Assembly: GCA_958450325.1 (NCBI GenBank) | Contig: OY288241.1 | Location: 52,896,078-52,960,077, forward strand | Length of the DNA stretch: 64,000 nucleotides | Direction: 5' to 3' | Origin: Agrostemma githago | Lineage: Eukaryota > Streptophyta > Magnoliopsida > Caryophyllales > Caryophyllaceae | Shown here: one piece after another, positions 31,716-44,541 of the stretch | How the letters are laid out: each line of letters starts with the position of its first letter | Numbering within the stretch: position 1 is the stretch's first letter | Notes under the pieces: generated by a model | Seen by the model: only the letters and a program-made list of their open reading frames with translations | Told to the model about the DNA's origin: nothing | The model's database searches: none | Position numbers and translations under genes: made by a program

Positions 31716-34700
31716 ATCCTCCCCACTAAAAGAAAGTTTCGTCCTCGAAACTAAGAATAAGAAGAAAGGAGTCAAGATTACCCCACTCGAAAATATGAGG
31801 ATAAAAAAAATCGCATAAGAATTTTGCTTTAAAAGAAAAATTTTACAACTCTCAAAGTGATACGAAATCGAATGCAAATATTTATTTCGAAAGGAATTTG
31901 GGCTCAGCTACCCGGAGTTTAAAATCTTTTAATTAGTGAAATCGTAAAGTAAAGTTATTTGATAAAACAATGACGTCAAATAACATTTGTAAACAAACTT
32001 GAAGGAAATAGGTTAACCAAAGTATTTTCAAAATGAAAGTAAAATATTTTGATTAATAAATTCGATAATATTCCTTTTCTGATGAAACAAAATTTAGTTA
32101 TGAGAAATCAAAAGTAGTCAGTAAAAATCGAACCAGTCGTCAAAAATTTTCAATAACAGATTCAAAAGTCCACCAACAATAAAACGAAAACTAATTTCAA
32201 AATATTAAAATTTTGAAAATGTTATCAAAGTAATTATGAAAGTTTTCAAAAATGTTATCAAACCATAAAATAATTTCGACAATGTTAAAACGTTTTATGT
32301 AATAATCATATAGAAATTGAGTATTTTGGAAATATGAAGGTCTTCATAAAAGTCCGATTGCTTGAAAATAAAAATGAAATAATTTCGAAATAATTTAAAA
32401 TAAATTATTTGGGCATTTTGAGACGGATCTAGATATAATTATCAACCAAAGATAAAACAAAAGTGAAGTATCAAGTTCTTAAATTATAATTCAAAAAGGT
32501 TAAGTTTCACGATATCCGAAAAGTTGAAGTTAGTCAAACTTTTTACAAAACGGGCAATTTCACAATTAGAAATTAAAACTCAAAATGTTAAAATTTTATG
32601 ATAATTTTTTTTTTCAAAAAAAAAAACTAGTCAAACATTTTGTAATATATGGGAGTTCGAAAACAAAGGTTAACGTATAAATAGAATAAGGATAAATGAT
32701 AAATCAAAATAAGAGTTTTCAAAATCGATAAAGGTCAAAGGGATTGGCAGCAGTTACGGTAACAGAGTTCGAGAGAAGCAGAAAGAAGGACGAAGTTGAG
32801 AGTCAAACATACCTCTCGAGGATTATAGAAGAAATTAACCATCTTGAGATTCCTAGCACGACTCTCACAAACACGGGTTCCTAATTGGCCCATCAAATAA
32901 CGCTAAGCCCAAAATCTGTACTGGGTGGTCATACTCAATCTACAGCCTCCAAAATTATCAACTTCCATAGTCTCCAAAATTAAGTCTTACATACTTATAT
33001 AATATTTCAATTAGTACGGTAAAAATCCACAAAGGATTTAGACAAATCTATTAATTAAGATTCCAACGGTTATCAAAATATACCCAAACTTGTAATCACT
33101 AAGGCTCACAAATTCAAAGCTCATAAGGTCTAAACTCGAGGAATACTTCAAATTTCTCGAGTAAAGAACACTAAATAAAATCCACCAATTCACAATGTCC
33201 GGACACAAAAACTTCAAAATGATCATCAGCATATTTTTTTAACATCATCACTAGACAGAGGTTAGTAAAGTACGCCAAACCTTAAACACACTCAGCCTGA
33301 CATGTAACAACAGATACTCACATCTTCAAACACGTCATTCGACCAAGGTATCTGAGAATTCCATCAAATTTCATATCGTAACAGCGAAACCACTAAAATA
33401 TTTATTAAATCAACGAAGCCACAATCTCGTTGGTCTAAGGTTATAACAGTCCCAAAGATGATCCGTATTATAATATTCCTCAAAACAGCACAATAAAACC
33501 AAACTGTGATTGCGCAAGATAGTTCTCTTCTCTAGGAACAACAAAAATTTATCCCAAGTTAGATCACTCAACCCCAAAGTTCATAGGTCACAACCTTAAA
33601 CGACGATCAACGATCTAATCCTTAAGAAATACGGGTAATCTATGTCAACCAAAATTTCTAACGACATTAATGAAAACCTTCAATGGTACCACAACACTCA
33701 GTCTAACACCTCAAACAATACTCTATGATCCCAAATATTCGCGATGCATCCATTAAATAAGCATTAGGTAAAGAATACAAAGTAATATTATCAGTTACCC
33801 TTAGTTTGGTTCTAGGTTAGGTACTAGGTATCCATCAAATATGAGATACTCTCTTACTACTCCGAAATATATCCAACTCTAAGTACCCCAAAATAATCAA
33901 GGTAACCTATAACCCAAGGTTCAGTGCCTAAAGTATCATCCTAATTCCATCAAGCAACATTTTGCTATTCAAATTAATTCTCAAGAATTTCTTACTTGCT
34001 TAGAAAGTAGGGCAGACTCAAAATCCTCAAACCAGGTAACAAGGGTTTACTAAACCTCAAACATCTATAACACGAGTTCACTAAGACAGAATCCGGTCTA
34101 ACCAAAGAATCTCAAGAGAAAGATGGTAGAGTAGAAGAATAGAACAAGGATTCACCAAGAGAATGAAGATGAGAAAATACAAGAAAAGAATTGGAAGAAA
34201 TAGAGGAAGGAAGAAAAGAATCGATGATCCTATATTACTAAGTTCTTGAACCAGAGGAGAATCTTCAATCCTCCAGAGTTCACGAGGGAACAAAAAGGAT
34301 TACTTCATCTTCATGTAGAGGAACGAGCACACAAGTCTTGGGTCGCTCCATCTGGATCTACTACTGCAACGTCACGGAACATGGATCTACTCTTAATCAT
34401 CTAACCTGTAGCTTGAGCAAACTAAACTGGAGGTGAAAAGTCACCATCGACCTCTTTCTTGGGGCACAAAGTTGTCCACTCGAGTCAGCAGGCATTGAGA
34501 GTGCTAAGCAGGTCTTATCCCAATCTGGAGCAACATATCAGCATCTTGTTCTTTCATCTTCTTCTCGATAAAAGAAACAAATATTCAATGCTAGTCATTG
34601 AGTTACAAGAACAAATAATCCTAACAGTTAAGTCCTTTTTTGTTTCTACCCATTTCTAATAATATTTTTATTTACTGTTTAAATCATTTACTGGTATTTT

Positions 34701-34749
34701 CCCTAATTTCAGGTGTAAGCGTTGGGAGCAGTGATGCTCTGATACCAAT
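31716..34749 (-). other. Internal region of the LARD element
   Basis: About 3 kb, AT-rich, with no reading frame over 100 codons and no retroviral domain. Primer site and polypurine tract lie at its two ends (34736-34747 and 31716-31727). The part near 34270-34620 is less AT-rich and could be a degraded gag leftover, but I cannot support that. Confidence 0.8.
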
Positions 34750-37700
34750 TGTAATCCCCTAGAAAATCTAACGCGATACAGTGGCGGAATCACTGTAGAG
34801 TCGGGATTAAAACACGCTGTAACTATGTCTTAGAAAAATTAAAATGGTAAAGTCAAACAATAGGCCTTAAATAAAATGGCCAAAATTTAAAACAATCCAC
34901 AAAAGGGGTTTGAACAATCCATAAGACATAATTATTAAAAATAAATAAGCAGGATCCACACTGCTCGCTAGCCCACACCCGGAACATGTATACCTGTCAT
35001 GTTAAAACATAACAGCCACAATCAGTGGGGAGCAACGTCAACGTTCTCCCAGTCGTATAACAGGATTTTAAAAACTGTAATTACTACTATAGAAAAAAAA
35101 TAGTAAAAAGAAAACAGTAAAACATTATAATGAAAATAAGATTTCAGTAAAAACTTCACGTATCGAAATAAGATAATAAAAATGAGTTTTCCGGAGAAAA
35201 CATAAAACATTTGCCAACCTGCAAATCAAAATTATATCGATAATAACAAAAATATTCAGAATGGCGTTATGGATAGGATTAATGTAGAATCTAGACTTTC
35301 ACTAGGACAATACTAAACTAGCATTGAGAACTTAGTCAAAACAAATCAGACTTCGGTCTCTAACTAGGCAACTCAACTATAACAGGACTGCGTGCAGCGA
35401 GGTCCTGGCTTAAGTAATGTACACCCCTCCTGATCACCAACCGTAATCCAGTTCAACCCGACGGCGACTTACACGATGCGATATCTAAGTTTAAGGTCAA
35501 AATATACACACTCCTGAACACAAACCATGCTCAGTTCAACGACCAATGTGTCTCAACATAGACACACCAGCTTTATAGTTGATGGCAAAACGTATATCCC
35601 AGACTATATTACTCTAAACCCACACTTTTCCTTATTCCATAACTTCAAAATAATCCATTATCGATATTTAAAAGATGTATTCAATACAAAAAATAGGAGA
35701 ACAAAAGAAAAGGAATAACTTTCCAAAAGAGGAAACTTTCTATTTTAGGAAACTTCTATTTTTAGAAATTTTACCAAAAATAGCATCATATCAAAATAGC
35801 GAAGATATTAGTTTATACTAACATCACATTTTAGTAAACGATATAGATTTATAAAACTAATACTTTCGGCCTTAACGATATTAATTACCAAAGTGAACAT
35901 TTAATTTTATGAAATTATTAAAATATCGTATAAGCGTTATAAAATGATTAAAAACATCTTAAACATTTTAATATTACTAATTAGGGTGTTTTCAAAAGTT
36001 ATAAAGCTAAAATTCCCTAATTATTATTAGTTTCGACAATAAAATTATAAATAGGATTTTACGGCAAACATCAAATTAAATATTTGAACGTCTTTATTTA
36101 ATTAAACCAACAAATACATTTAGAGTATGTTAAGGGATGATTTAACTCTTAAAGTTTCAGATTTAAATACTTTCAAAATTGCTGGAAAAATAATTCTTTT
36201 AGGTAAGACGAAGCATTTTAACGATAAATCACAATTTGTCCAAAAATCAATACTTATTAATTAAAGACTTTAATAAGTAGTACAAAAATTACGTAAAATA
36301 GTTAAAATATATTTATGGACATTCTGTTCAGAAAAGAAAATTTTTCAGAATCCTAAAACTCGGTTTTTAAAGTGTTTTCTCGTTAATCGTCCAATCTCGA
36401 CAATAACGATTAATAAAAATAGTAATTACAAAACGATTTAAGTATTAATATCCAAAAATTATGATTAAACCTAAAAATCATGATTTTCCAGAAACTACCA
36501 TTTTTCCAGATTTTCAAAAATTCCAGATTTAATAAATCCCGTCAAAACCGTCTTTAAAACCCGTTTTCACAATTAACGATTCCATTAATAAAACTTATTG
36601 TCCCAAACATTTTATTAAAACACTAAAAATTATAAAATTACATTTTATTATGAAATCATCACAACCATATTTTTTCCAGATTTAATCCAAAGACCAACAA
36701 TTGAGAATTTAAACAACAAACACGGTTTTAACGATAAACGATGATTTAAAGTGATTAATTAATTCATCCACTTAACAATTCCGAAAATTTATGGAAAAAT
36801 TCAGAAAATTCTTTTTCACCAAAAATTTTCACCACGTCAAAAATCAGCTTAAAATAAAATGGTTAGGTACTAGAACTAAAAATCAGCTTTTAATCGTTTT
36901 TGTCCGTAAACGGTAATAACTCAATAATCGATAACTAAAATATCAGAAAAATACTAAATTATTAATAATCATCAAAAATATCATTTTTACAGAATATAAA
37001 CATATATTACATGTTTAGGCCGAATATTATGATTTTACAAATTAATATGAAGATCTAATCGTTAATCTCGTAAAAGCGATAAAAATATCGAAACATGCAA
37101 ATTTTCAACTTTTAAAAATTTTCCAGATTATACGACATACATATATTGTCAAAAAGAAAATATAAAAATATACAAGCAATCACATAAATAAATCATGCAA
37201 TACCGAGTAACAACGACGTTACCTTCAATCCAAATCCGAGTCTACGATAAATTCGTCGACTTCGGGGTCCACCAAGAATCCTAAATCACATGACATACAT
37301 GGTACAAAAATACCATGAGAAAACTAAAAGAATCAAGGTAAATAACAATCGGAAATAACATCGATTATTACCTTAACGAAGGGGAAAGAAAGACGATAAT
37401 TTAGAAGGCGAAAATAGGATGATCAAAGCTTGATTATGGACGAAAATGGTTGCTGAAAATGGGCAGGAACACCAGCCAAAAAGAGGGAGAAAGAAAAGAT
37501 TTTTGCTAAAATAAAAGGGAAGAATGAATAAAAGGAAAATGTGAAGAGATATGGAATGAATGGTGACTTAAAAGTTGATGAAAACTAGATGCATTCACCT
37601 CAAAAATTTCAGCCAAGAGTGAATGTGAGAGGAGTGTGAAGAGTTTGTATTAATCCACCAAAATGAATGAAGAAAGAAATAAATATCTAATGTTTAACAT

Positions 37701-38238
37701 AATAAAATGAAGTGTATAAAAAAAATGTAGTAGGGGTGAGCCAAGGGGGGTCACGGTCCAAAATGTGGGAAAATGTCCCAAAATAATTTGTAAGTTGATA
37801 AAAAGAAAATCGTAAAATTGTTAAAGGTATTTCAAAGCAATTCGAGTAAACCTCGCGTTAGAAAATAATTATTTACGAAACTTCGTAATAAAATCATTAA
37901 AGGCTAAATTTTCGTAAATAAAAAAATATTTCTTAGTTGGAAATATTATATAAATGGGTTTAGACATTTTAGGAAAAGGAATAACTTAAATCCGAGCTTA
38001 AAAACGTCAATTCAAAGAGAAATAGAATTCCTCACGGAAATTAATTAGTTTACAAAGAAAACCAAATAAATGGATTTAAGAGAGTTAAAATCTTTAACAT
38101 TAAAAATAAATATCATTAAACTTAAAACTAAAAATAAAGCTTGGTAAAATGATGAAATATGAGGCCGAAATGTGATAGAGTTATGACGATGTCATAACGG
38201 AAAGAATAAAAAAAGATAGAAAAATAGCAGGTGTTACA
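34750..38238 (-). repeat. 5' LTR of the LARD element
   Basis: It is collinear with 28216-31715 with scattered substitutions and small indels (for example a missing 9-base AAAATAGTT repeat near 36300). In plus reading it ends GGTGTTACA before the ACAAT duplication. Confidence 0.9.
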
Positions 38239-40776
38239 ACAATAAAGAAAACTATACTAACAAAACAACACTAAGGAGGAAAATAAACAAACACACAAAC
38301 TATGGAGAAACAAACTAAGGAGAGAGATAAACAAACAAACAATGGAAAACTACACTAACATGATGAATAACAAGACAAACAATGGATTAACAAGAAACTA
38401 AAAATAAAACTAATTAATGGAGAAAGGGAGAGGAAAGAAACTACCAACAATGGAGGAAAACTCAAAAGGAGAAGATGAAGATTAACATAAATATGAAGCT
38501 TCAAGAAATAATACAAAGATCTTGTCACTAAACCCTTGCAAAACCTTTGAATCTTCAATAAAAACCCAAGTTTTCAACTAAAGATGGAAACTTCTTCTAA
38601 TAATACTAATACTAATGAAATCTACTAAGTTTTTATGGAGATTTTTACTAAGAGGGTTTACAACAACTACTACTACTACTAGAAATCCTCTACACTACTC
38701 CTACTCCTAAGAGGCTCACTCAAGGCACAAGAGTGAAATGAAAACCTAGGGTTTATATATATATACTAACTCTTAATGGGTCACACTACTTAAGCCCATA
38801 ATCCAATTCCTCTTCTTTAAGCTAGACTTTCACCCTTTGCATCTTCATGGGGCAAAACTTCACCCTGCGGTTGACGATCTGACACCACCGGGTGAAATTT
38901 CACCCGGTGAGATTTTCTTCTCATTTCGCGATTTTTGGCGCTTTTCTCCATCGGGCAAAATTTCACCCGGTGGGCGAAATTTTGCCCGGTCGTTTCGCCC
39001 GGTGGTGAGTTTCCACGAAAATCTTCGGAAGGTGGAAAATATCGTCGAGCGAAATTTCGCCCGGTGATGACTCATCGGGTGAAATTTCACCCGGTGATAC
39101 TCCGCCTCTTTCCCGGTCTCTTTCTTTGTTGATCAATTGGATTACTTGAACTTTCAGTTGTTTGCTTTGCTCTTTGGACCGTATCTCTCTCATGCTCGTA
39201 GAAGCTCAGACACGTTTTTGGTCGAGAATCCTATCAAAATAGACAGAAAACTACCAAAAACACGTAAAATGCAAAAGAGAGACACTAATGCGAGAATTAC
39301 ACAAAATACGGCGATAATCGCACTTTAATCTTGCAAAACGAGGAAAAACAGGTCTAAATGGGAAGAAAAACGGTCCAAATTTGGCACACAACAGGGCGTC
39401 TTGACCATCAGGCGTCTGGGAAGGCGCACCTCAATTGTGAGGCGCCACCAACCTAGCTCCCTGTTTGATGGTTATGCGGACTTTTGGCAGAAACTTTAAT
39501 CGAGTGCGTTCGTTTTTAAAAGAAAATTGATTCGGATTAAACGATTTGCACTATTGGACATCGACATTGACCATGGGCCCATGATGTGCGAATTTGGCGT
39601 CATACGGCGTTTATTCTGAATTGATAACGACTTGTCCTCATAGGCGTTAGGTCCTGCGTATCTTGACATCGTAATTTGATCGTTGAGATCTACGATGTCG
39701 ATACCGTCATTGGACGCCTACTCAAGTCGTGTTAAAATTGTTTTTGATTATATACACGGTAGTAATATACAAAATCGTAAAAGCATTTTAGGGGGTTGAC
39801 TCGCCTTAAACAACCAACTACGCGGGGTGACGAGATAAGCGACCGGTGACGCAAGTGCGGTACTCTTGTGTTCGGGTTTCCTTGTTTCGTCATCCTTAGT
39901 ACTCGACACGTAAAAGAACAAGTATTTTAATGTCGTAAAGTTAGTAGTTAGATGTTAGGAACGAAAGTTAGGGTACGATAATGAAAAGTTAGTATTGTTA
40001 GAATACGATAAATAAATGAGTTTAGGGATTAGAAATGGGGTTTGGAAACCCTCAACCTACATGTCAAATGCTTCGAAATATGTGCTCGTAGAGTATCGTC
40101 GTAGACATGGGGAACGAGTCGAGGTATATAGGAAGAGCTAAGGTGTAATTGGTTACGGTTTTGAGTATCTATGGAGGAAGAAGAACTCTCGCACTCTTAT
40201 AATCGGAGATGAGAATGAATGTTTTCGACCCTTGAAATGGTGTGCATAAGGGTGTATTTATAGCATTTTGTGAAATGCTCTGACTTCGAAATTCAGGCAC
40301 CCTGAAATTGAGGTGCCTCTCTTGGGGCGACGCAGTTCTATGGCGCCTGGGTGCAGGTAGTTGTAATCGCGCGTATCAGAAGTTGCTCAAAATACGGATT
40401 GATATCCGGGTTATTCGAGGTATGATTTTATTCTGTTTGACTTTGATTAATTTGTGTATTTGGACACTATTTTGAATCTGGTTTGTTTTGGGATTTCGGC
40501 TTTGACTGGGTTTGACTCGGTCGACAAAAGACGGTTTTGCCACCGGTGGCGGTTTTGGCTCAAAGTAGCTTTATTTTATTGGAAACGACCCACTGAGTCT
40601 GGATTTGAGGTCAGTTTTGAGAGATTTGTACTCCTCTAGGTTCCCACGTCTGATACTATTGATTCCAAGTCCGTATTCAAAGCGTATTGATGCATGTTGA
40701 CGTCCGATCATCAACGGGTGTTTTGTTGGAGACTGCTACAGACACGAGTAGGCAAAATGCGGGTGTCTACAAGAGG

Positions 40777-42945
40777 CATTTGACAAAATCAAGGGAATTT
40801 TATCCTCTCCGTCAATCTTAATGTCACTTCAACCCGGTTTGCCTTTGTCGTTATATCTAACAACTACTGAAACAGCCATGAGGGTCATGCTGGCGCAAAC
40901 CGTTGACTCGAAAGAACGAGTCATCTACTACATCAGCAAGAAGTTCCTAGAGTATGAATGCAAATATACCATGCTCACCTGACACTAGTCTGGGCCACCA
41001 AAAAGTTTCGGCATTATATGCTCAGTTACGAAGTCCAGGTATCATCCAAGATGGATCCCATAAAATATCTATTTGAAAAGCCCATCCTCAACGGCAGGAT
41101 ATTTAGGTGGACTCTAATGCTGGCAGAGTTCAACCTAAAGTTTATGCCATCAAAAGCCATCAAGGGCCGGGTAGTAGCCGAGTTTCTCGCCGATAGTCTC
41201 ATAACTGAAGAAGGACACCCCGATACTTGGTCCTTCCCAGACGAAGACATATTCCATACGGACACGGAAACATGGGATTTATATTTCGACGGCACATCCA
41301 ACTTTCGAGGATTCGGTGTCGGGATTCTTTTAATCTCACCGAAAGGGGAGCAAACTCCCGTGTCCGTCAAGCTAGACTTCGACGTGACTAATAACATCGC
41401 TGAGTCACAAATCTTCGGGTACACGACGACTCATTCTTGCTCATCAATCAAGCTCTCTAGAATTGGAAAACTCGAAACGTCAACCTCGTAGCCTACCAGG
41501 CGCGAGTAAGGATTCTCAAGAAACAACTCCCAAAAGTAGAGTATGTATACTTGCCCCGAGAAGAAAATCATTTTGCATATGCAATTTCCAAACAACATCC
41601 CCGATCTCATGACGAGTATGCCAATTTGCGTCGAAAAACGATCCGAACCGGCATACATCCATGCCATCGAGGATATTGAAATAGCCGATCCCGAACCTTA
41701 GTATCAGTCTATTTTGACATAGATATCGATGGGAGATTATCCTCCTGAAACCGAAGGTCGGGCCAGGAAGACTCTATGAAGATTAGCCACCCAATTTATC
41801 CACACAGATGATGGGCAGCTATATAAAAAGACGCCATAGGGGGCTATTCTCCTATGCGTCGACAAAATAAAGGCCGGAAAGGTTATGGCTGAAGTACATG
41901 ATGGTGAGTGTGATCCACATATGAATGCCTAATGCTAGTCCGAAAATTCATGAGGGTCGGATACTACTGGAACAGTATGGAAACTGATTGTAAACAGTAC
42001 GTCAAACACTATCATAATTGCCAGATCTTTGCCAATGTACAGCATATGCTATCATCCCTATTATACGCCATGGCGTCACCATGGCCATTTTCAACATGGG
42101 GAATCGACATAATCGGAAAGGTAAACCTCTCAGGATCGGGTGGAGATTGATTCATCTTGGTGGCCATTGACTATTTCACCAAATGGGTCTAAGGCGATTC
42201 ATCCCGCATTTTGAACGTTAAACATGTCGCAAAGTTCATCCAAAATAAAATTATATATCGGTAGGGGATCCCACATGAATTCTCAGTGATCACGAGACTC
42301 ATTTCCAAGCCAAAAATGGCAGCTCTGCTAACCAAATACACATCCAGAGGCATACATCCTCACCCTACCGTCCCCAAACAAATAGAGCGGTAGAGGCAGC
42401 AACCAAGACAATCACCATACTTAAAAAGATGACTGATAATACCGAGAATGGTCCGACAAGATACCCTTCGCTCTATGCAAATATCGAACATCAATCTACA
42501 GTGCAACTGGTGCAACACCCTACTATTAGATGTACGGGATGGAGACAGTTCGGTCAGTCGAGTTGGAAGTACCATCCCTCTGAATTATGTTGGAAAGCCA
42601 AGTACCTGAAGCTGATTGGGTTCAAACGCGATATGACTCGCTGGTTCTATTGGACGAACAATGATCTTGCGCCCTCAATAATATTCAGGTATACCAAAAC
42701 AGGATACAACGGGCCTTTAACAAGAAAGTCAGACCAAGGCATATCAAAGAAGGAGATTTAGTCCTCAAATCTGTTCTAGCTCTATTACCAGTTGACTCGC
42801 GGGGAAAGTTCAAACTCAATTGGGTTGGGCCATATCTGGTGAAAACGATTCTATCAGGAGGCACTGTGAAGCTGACAGACTTGGATGGGAATGAATTTAT
42901 CAATCCTACCAACCTAGACCAGCTGAAACGTTACTACCCGTGATC
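40777..42945 (+). pseudogene. RT end, RNase H, archaeal RNase H and integrase of the Tat/Ogre-like element
   Basis: This continues the RT from 26055: 'LPLSLYLTTTETAMRVMLAQ', 'VIYYISKKFLEYECKYTML' and, after a stop, 'LTLVWATKKFRHYMLSYEVQ' (classical RNase H). The second RNase H follows with 'WDLYFDGTSNFRGFGVGILL', 'FDVTNNIAESQIF' and 'PREENHF'. Integrase blocks are scattered over several frames: 'MRVGYYWNSMETDCKQYVK', 'CHNCQIFANV' in outline, 'WGIDIIGKVNLSGSGGD', 'FILVAIDYFTKWV', and a C-terminal end 'LTDLDGNEFINPTNLDQLK'. Many stops are present. The block after 42950 ('TACGTCTGGTTTGATTCCAC' and 'GTAGGCAGCCC') is a typical post-pol UTR of this lineage. Confidence 0.85.
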
Positions 42946-42949
42946 CTTT

Positions 42950-43265
42950 CTCAATGTCATTTGCTAAACTTTTCAAAGTTATCTTTTCAAAACATAAGCA
43001 AGCCAATAAGATAGGATTATTTGTCCTACTGTCATACACATCTCAAACCGTTGGTCTTGATGTATTTCGAGATTGCAAATTCAAAGCCTTGAACTACGTC
43101 TGGTTTGATTCCACTGACTGTGAATATGTAGGCAGCCCTTACGAGGGCACAACCACCGCAATCGCGAAGAGGACAAAAACGGTTTTAATAATACAAACTT
43201 CTTTATTATTACAAAGACCCCGATAAATTCAGGAATTTCAAAATACAAAATTCAAAAAAACACAC
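42950..43265 (+). other. Post-pol untranslated region of the Tat/Ogre-like element
   Basis: No coding sequence is supported. TTTTCAAA blocks near 42970 echo those in the leader at 6290-6620. It ends at the Cassandra insertion. Confidence 0.5.
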
Positions 43266-43581
43266 TAAAACACCCCACATTGATTAAAGATGTCCTATTT
43301 ATGAACTTAAATGACTAGTGCTTAAAGGAATTGAAAGTACAACTCATATCAACAAAGTGCACTTTCTTTTCTGGTCATTCATGCAAAAGAACTCCACAGT
43401 TAAGCGTGCTTAAGTAGGAGTAATCTTAGGATGGGTGACCTCCTAGGAAGGTTTTCGGGATGCGCATGAGTGAGGACAAAATGCGCTGGAAATGACTCGT
43501 GTTAGTCTGTGAGACCAGTACAGAGTCTGGTGAGTTACCGCGATTAAAATTTTTTATCCTAGTTTAGGCCGGGGTGTTACA
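43266..43581 (+). mobile_element. Cassandra TRIM solo LTR (5S-derived), copy 2
   Basis: It starts at a mutated TG (TAAAACACCCCACATTG) and ends GGGGTGTTACA. The flanks are CACAC/CACAT. On the plus strand the 5S core is clear: AACTCCACAGTTAAGCGTGC at 43390 (A box) and GGATGGGTGACCTCCTAGGA near 43429 (C box), spaced as in 5S rRNA genes. It is the best preserved 5S core of the three copies. Confidence 0.9.
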
Positions 43582-43590
43582 CACATACAA

Positions 43591-44480
43591 GTCTAGGGGT
43601 GAGCAAAACCGGATATCCGATCTGGTTTGCGAAACCAGATCGGATATCCAGTTTTTAAATTCTGAAATTTTACTATCCTGATCCAATCCGAATTAAACCA
43701 GATATCCGGTTTTCGGATATCCAATTTCCGGATATCCGATTTTTCCGGATATCCGGTATCCGCTTTTGAGGTTTCTTTTGTTTTTAATTTTTCTTTAAGT
43801 GAACATAATCCGATTTTTTATTTTAAGGTCGTAGCAAACGTTGCGTTAATTGTCACACAAAAATAATACTCCGTATGTAAATAAACAAGAAAAAAATCTA
43901 AAAATAATTTAATTATCACAATCATCCCGAATAGTCGAATACGACAAATAATTCTCCGATAATAGAGTCATAGGCAAATAGTCTGTTTTCTTCAAACAAG
44001 AAGCTTGAAGATCAAATCTTTTCCACACAAATCAACCCAAAACAACATCAATTGACAGACAAACAAAGTAGTGAACAATCAAACAAAGAATCAACCCTAA
44101 TGAGCATGAAACGTGAAACGACGGCCTGAAACATGAAGTAGTGAAAGACTGAATGTGAGAGACTGAGAGTGGTGTTATGGCGGAATGAGAGAGTGGGCGT
44201 GTTGGGATTTTTTGTTTTTAATCCATTAAGTCATTTAGTTTTAGTATTACAGTTTGTTTATTATTTATTTATTTATTTATTTTTGTATTTTTTGAAAACC
44301 GGATCGGAAACCGGATATCCGGTTTTCAATTTTGCTGATACTTATCCGCTACGATTTTATAAAAAACCGTATCGGATATCCGGATATTCGTATCGGATAT
44401 ACGGAAATCCGTATAATTGCAACCGTATACCGTATCGTATATGGATAATAAAACCGTATCGGATTTTTCTGCTCACCCCT
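43591..44480. mobile_element. hAT-like non-autonomous DNA transposon (~890 bp)
   Basis: The terminal inverted repeat is TAGGGGTGAGCA at 43594 and TGCTCACCCCT at the right end. It is flanked by an identical 8-bp ACATACAA (43583-43590 and 44481-44488), as for hAT transposons, although three extra bases (GTC) lie between the left duplication and the repeat. The subterminal regions are full of GGATATCC repeats (43610-43760 and 44300-44465). No transposase is recognised. It inserted next to the Cassandra LTR. Confidence 0.75.
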
Positions 44481-44541
44481 ACATACAACACAACAAAAAT
44501 AGTAGCATTATTTAAATAAGCAAAACTAAGGAGCTGATTAT

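Larger units (their letters stand above)
28216..38238 (-). mobile_element. Non-autonomous LARD-type LTR element, 10.0 kb, no coding capacity
   Basis: Two long, near-identical LTRs (28216-31715, 3500 bases; 34750-38238, 3489 bases) flank a 3.0 kb AT-rich internal region. The target duplication ACAAT is perfect (28211-28215 and 38239-38243). On the minus strand a primer site TGGTATCAGAGC (34736-34747, initiator tRNA-Met type) adjoins the right LTR, and a polypurine tract AGTGGGGAGGAT (31716-31727) adjoins the left LTR, so sense is minus. No gag or pol similarity is found in the internal part, so it must rely on another element's proteins. Long LTRs and a non-coding interior define a LARD. The superfamily of its helper is unknown. 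Confidence 0.9.
27570..39393 (-). mobile_element. Second solo LTR of the 1.9 kb family, split by the LARD element
   Basis: The outer pieces 27570-28215 and 38239-39393 (about 1.8 kb net) match, reversed, the solo LTR at 6688-21165. It reads TGATGCG...ACACAACA in plus, with a perfect target duplication GGGCG (27565-27569 and 39394-39398). The GGGTGAAATTTCACCCGG-type palindromic units lie at 38850-39100. It is inserted in the reversed Tat/Ogre-like LTR. No coding sequence is seen. Confidence 0.85.
26061..40771 (-). mobile_element. Solo LTR of the Tat/Ogre-like family, reversed, inserted in that family's RT gene
   Basis: The net LTR is about 2.88 kb (26061-27569 plus 39399-40771). In minus reading it starts TGTAGACACCC (at 40771) and ends CATGTTCACA (at 26061), matching the 5' and 3' LTRs of the surrounding element. 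The interrupted codons give the uninterrupted target as ...TGTCA AGAGG CATTT...; the duplications are AGCTG (26056-26060, two changes) and AGAGG (40772-40776). A minus-strand TATA box (CTATAAATA, 40254-40262) marks the promoter. No internal sequence of its own remains, so recombination between its LTRs is inferred. Confidence 0.8.

Noticed and set aside
44169..44519. 116-codon ORF with Tyr/Ile repeats
   Set aside because: It arises from the GGATATCC repeats of the hAT-like MITE.
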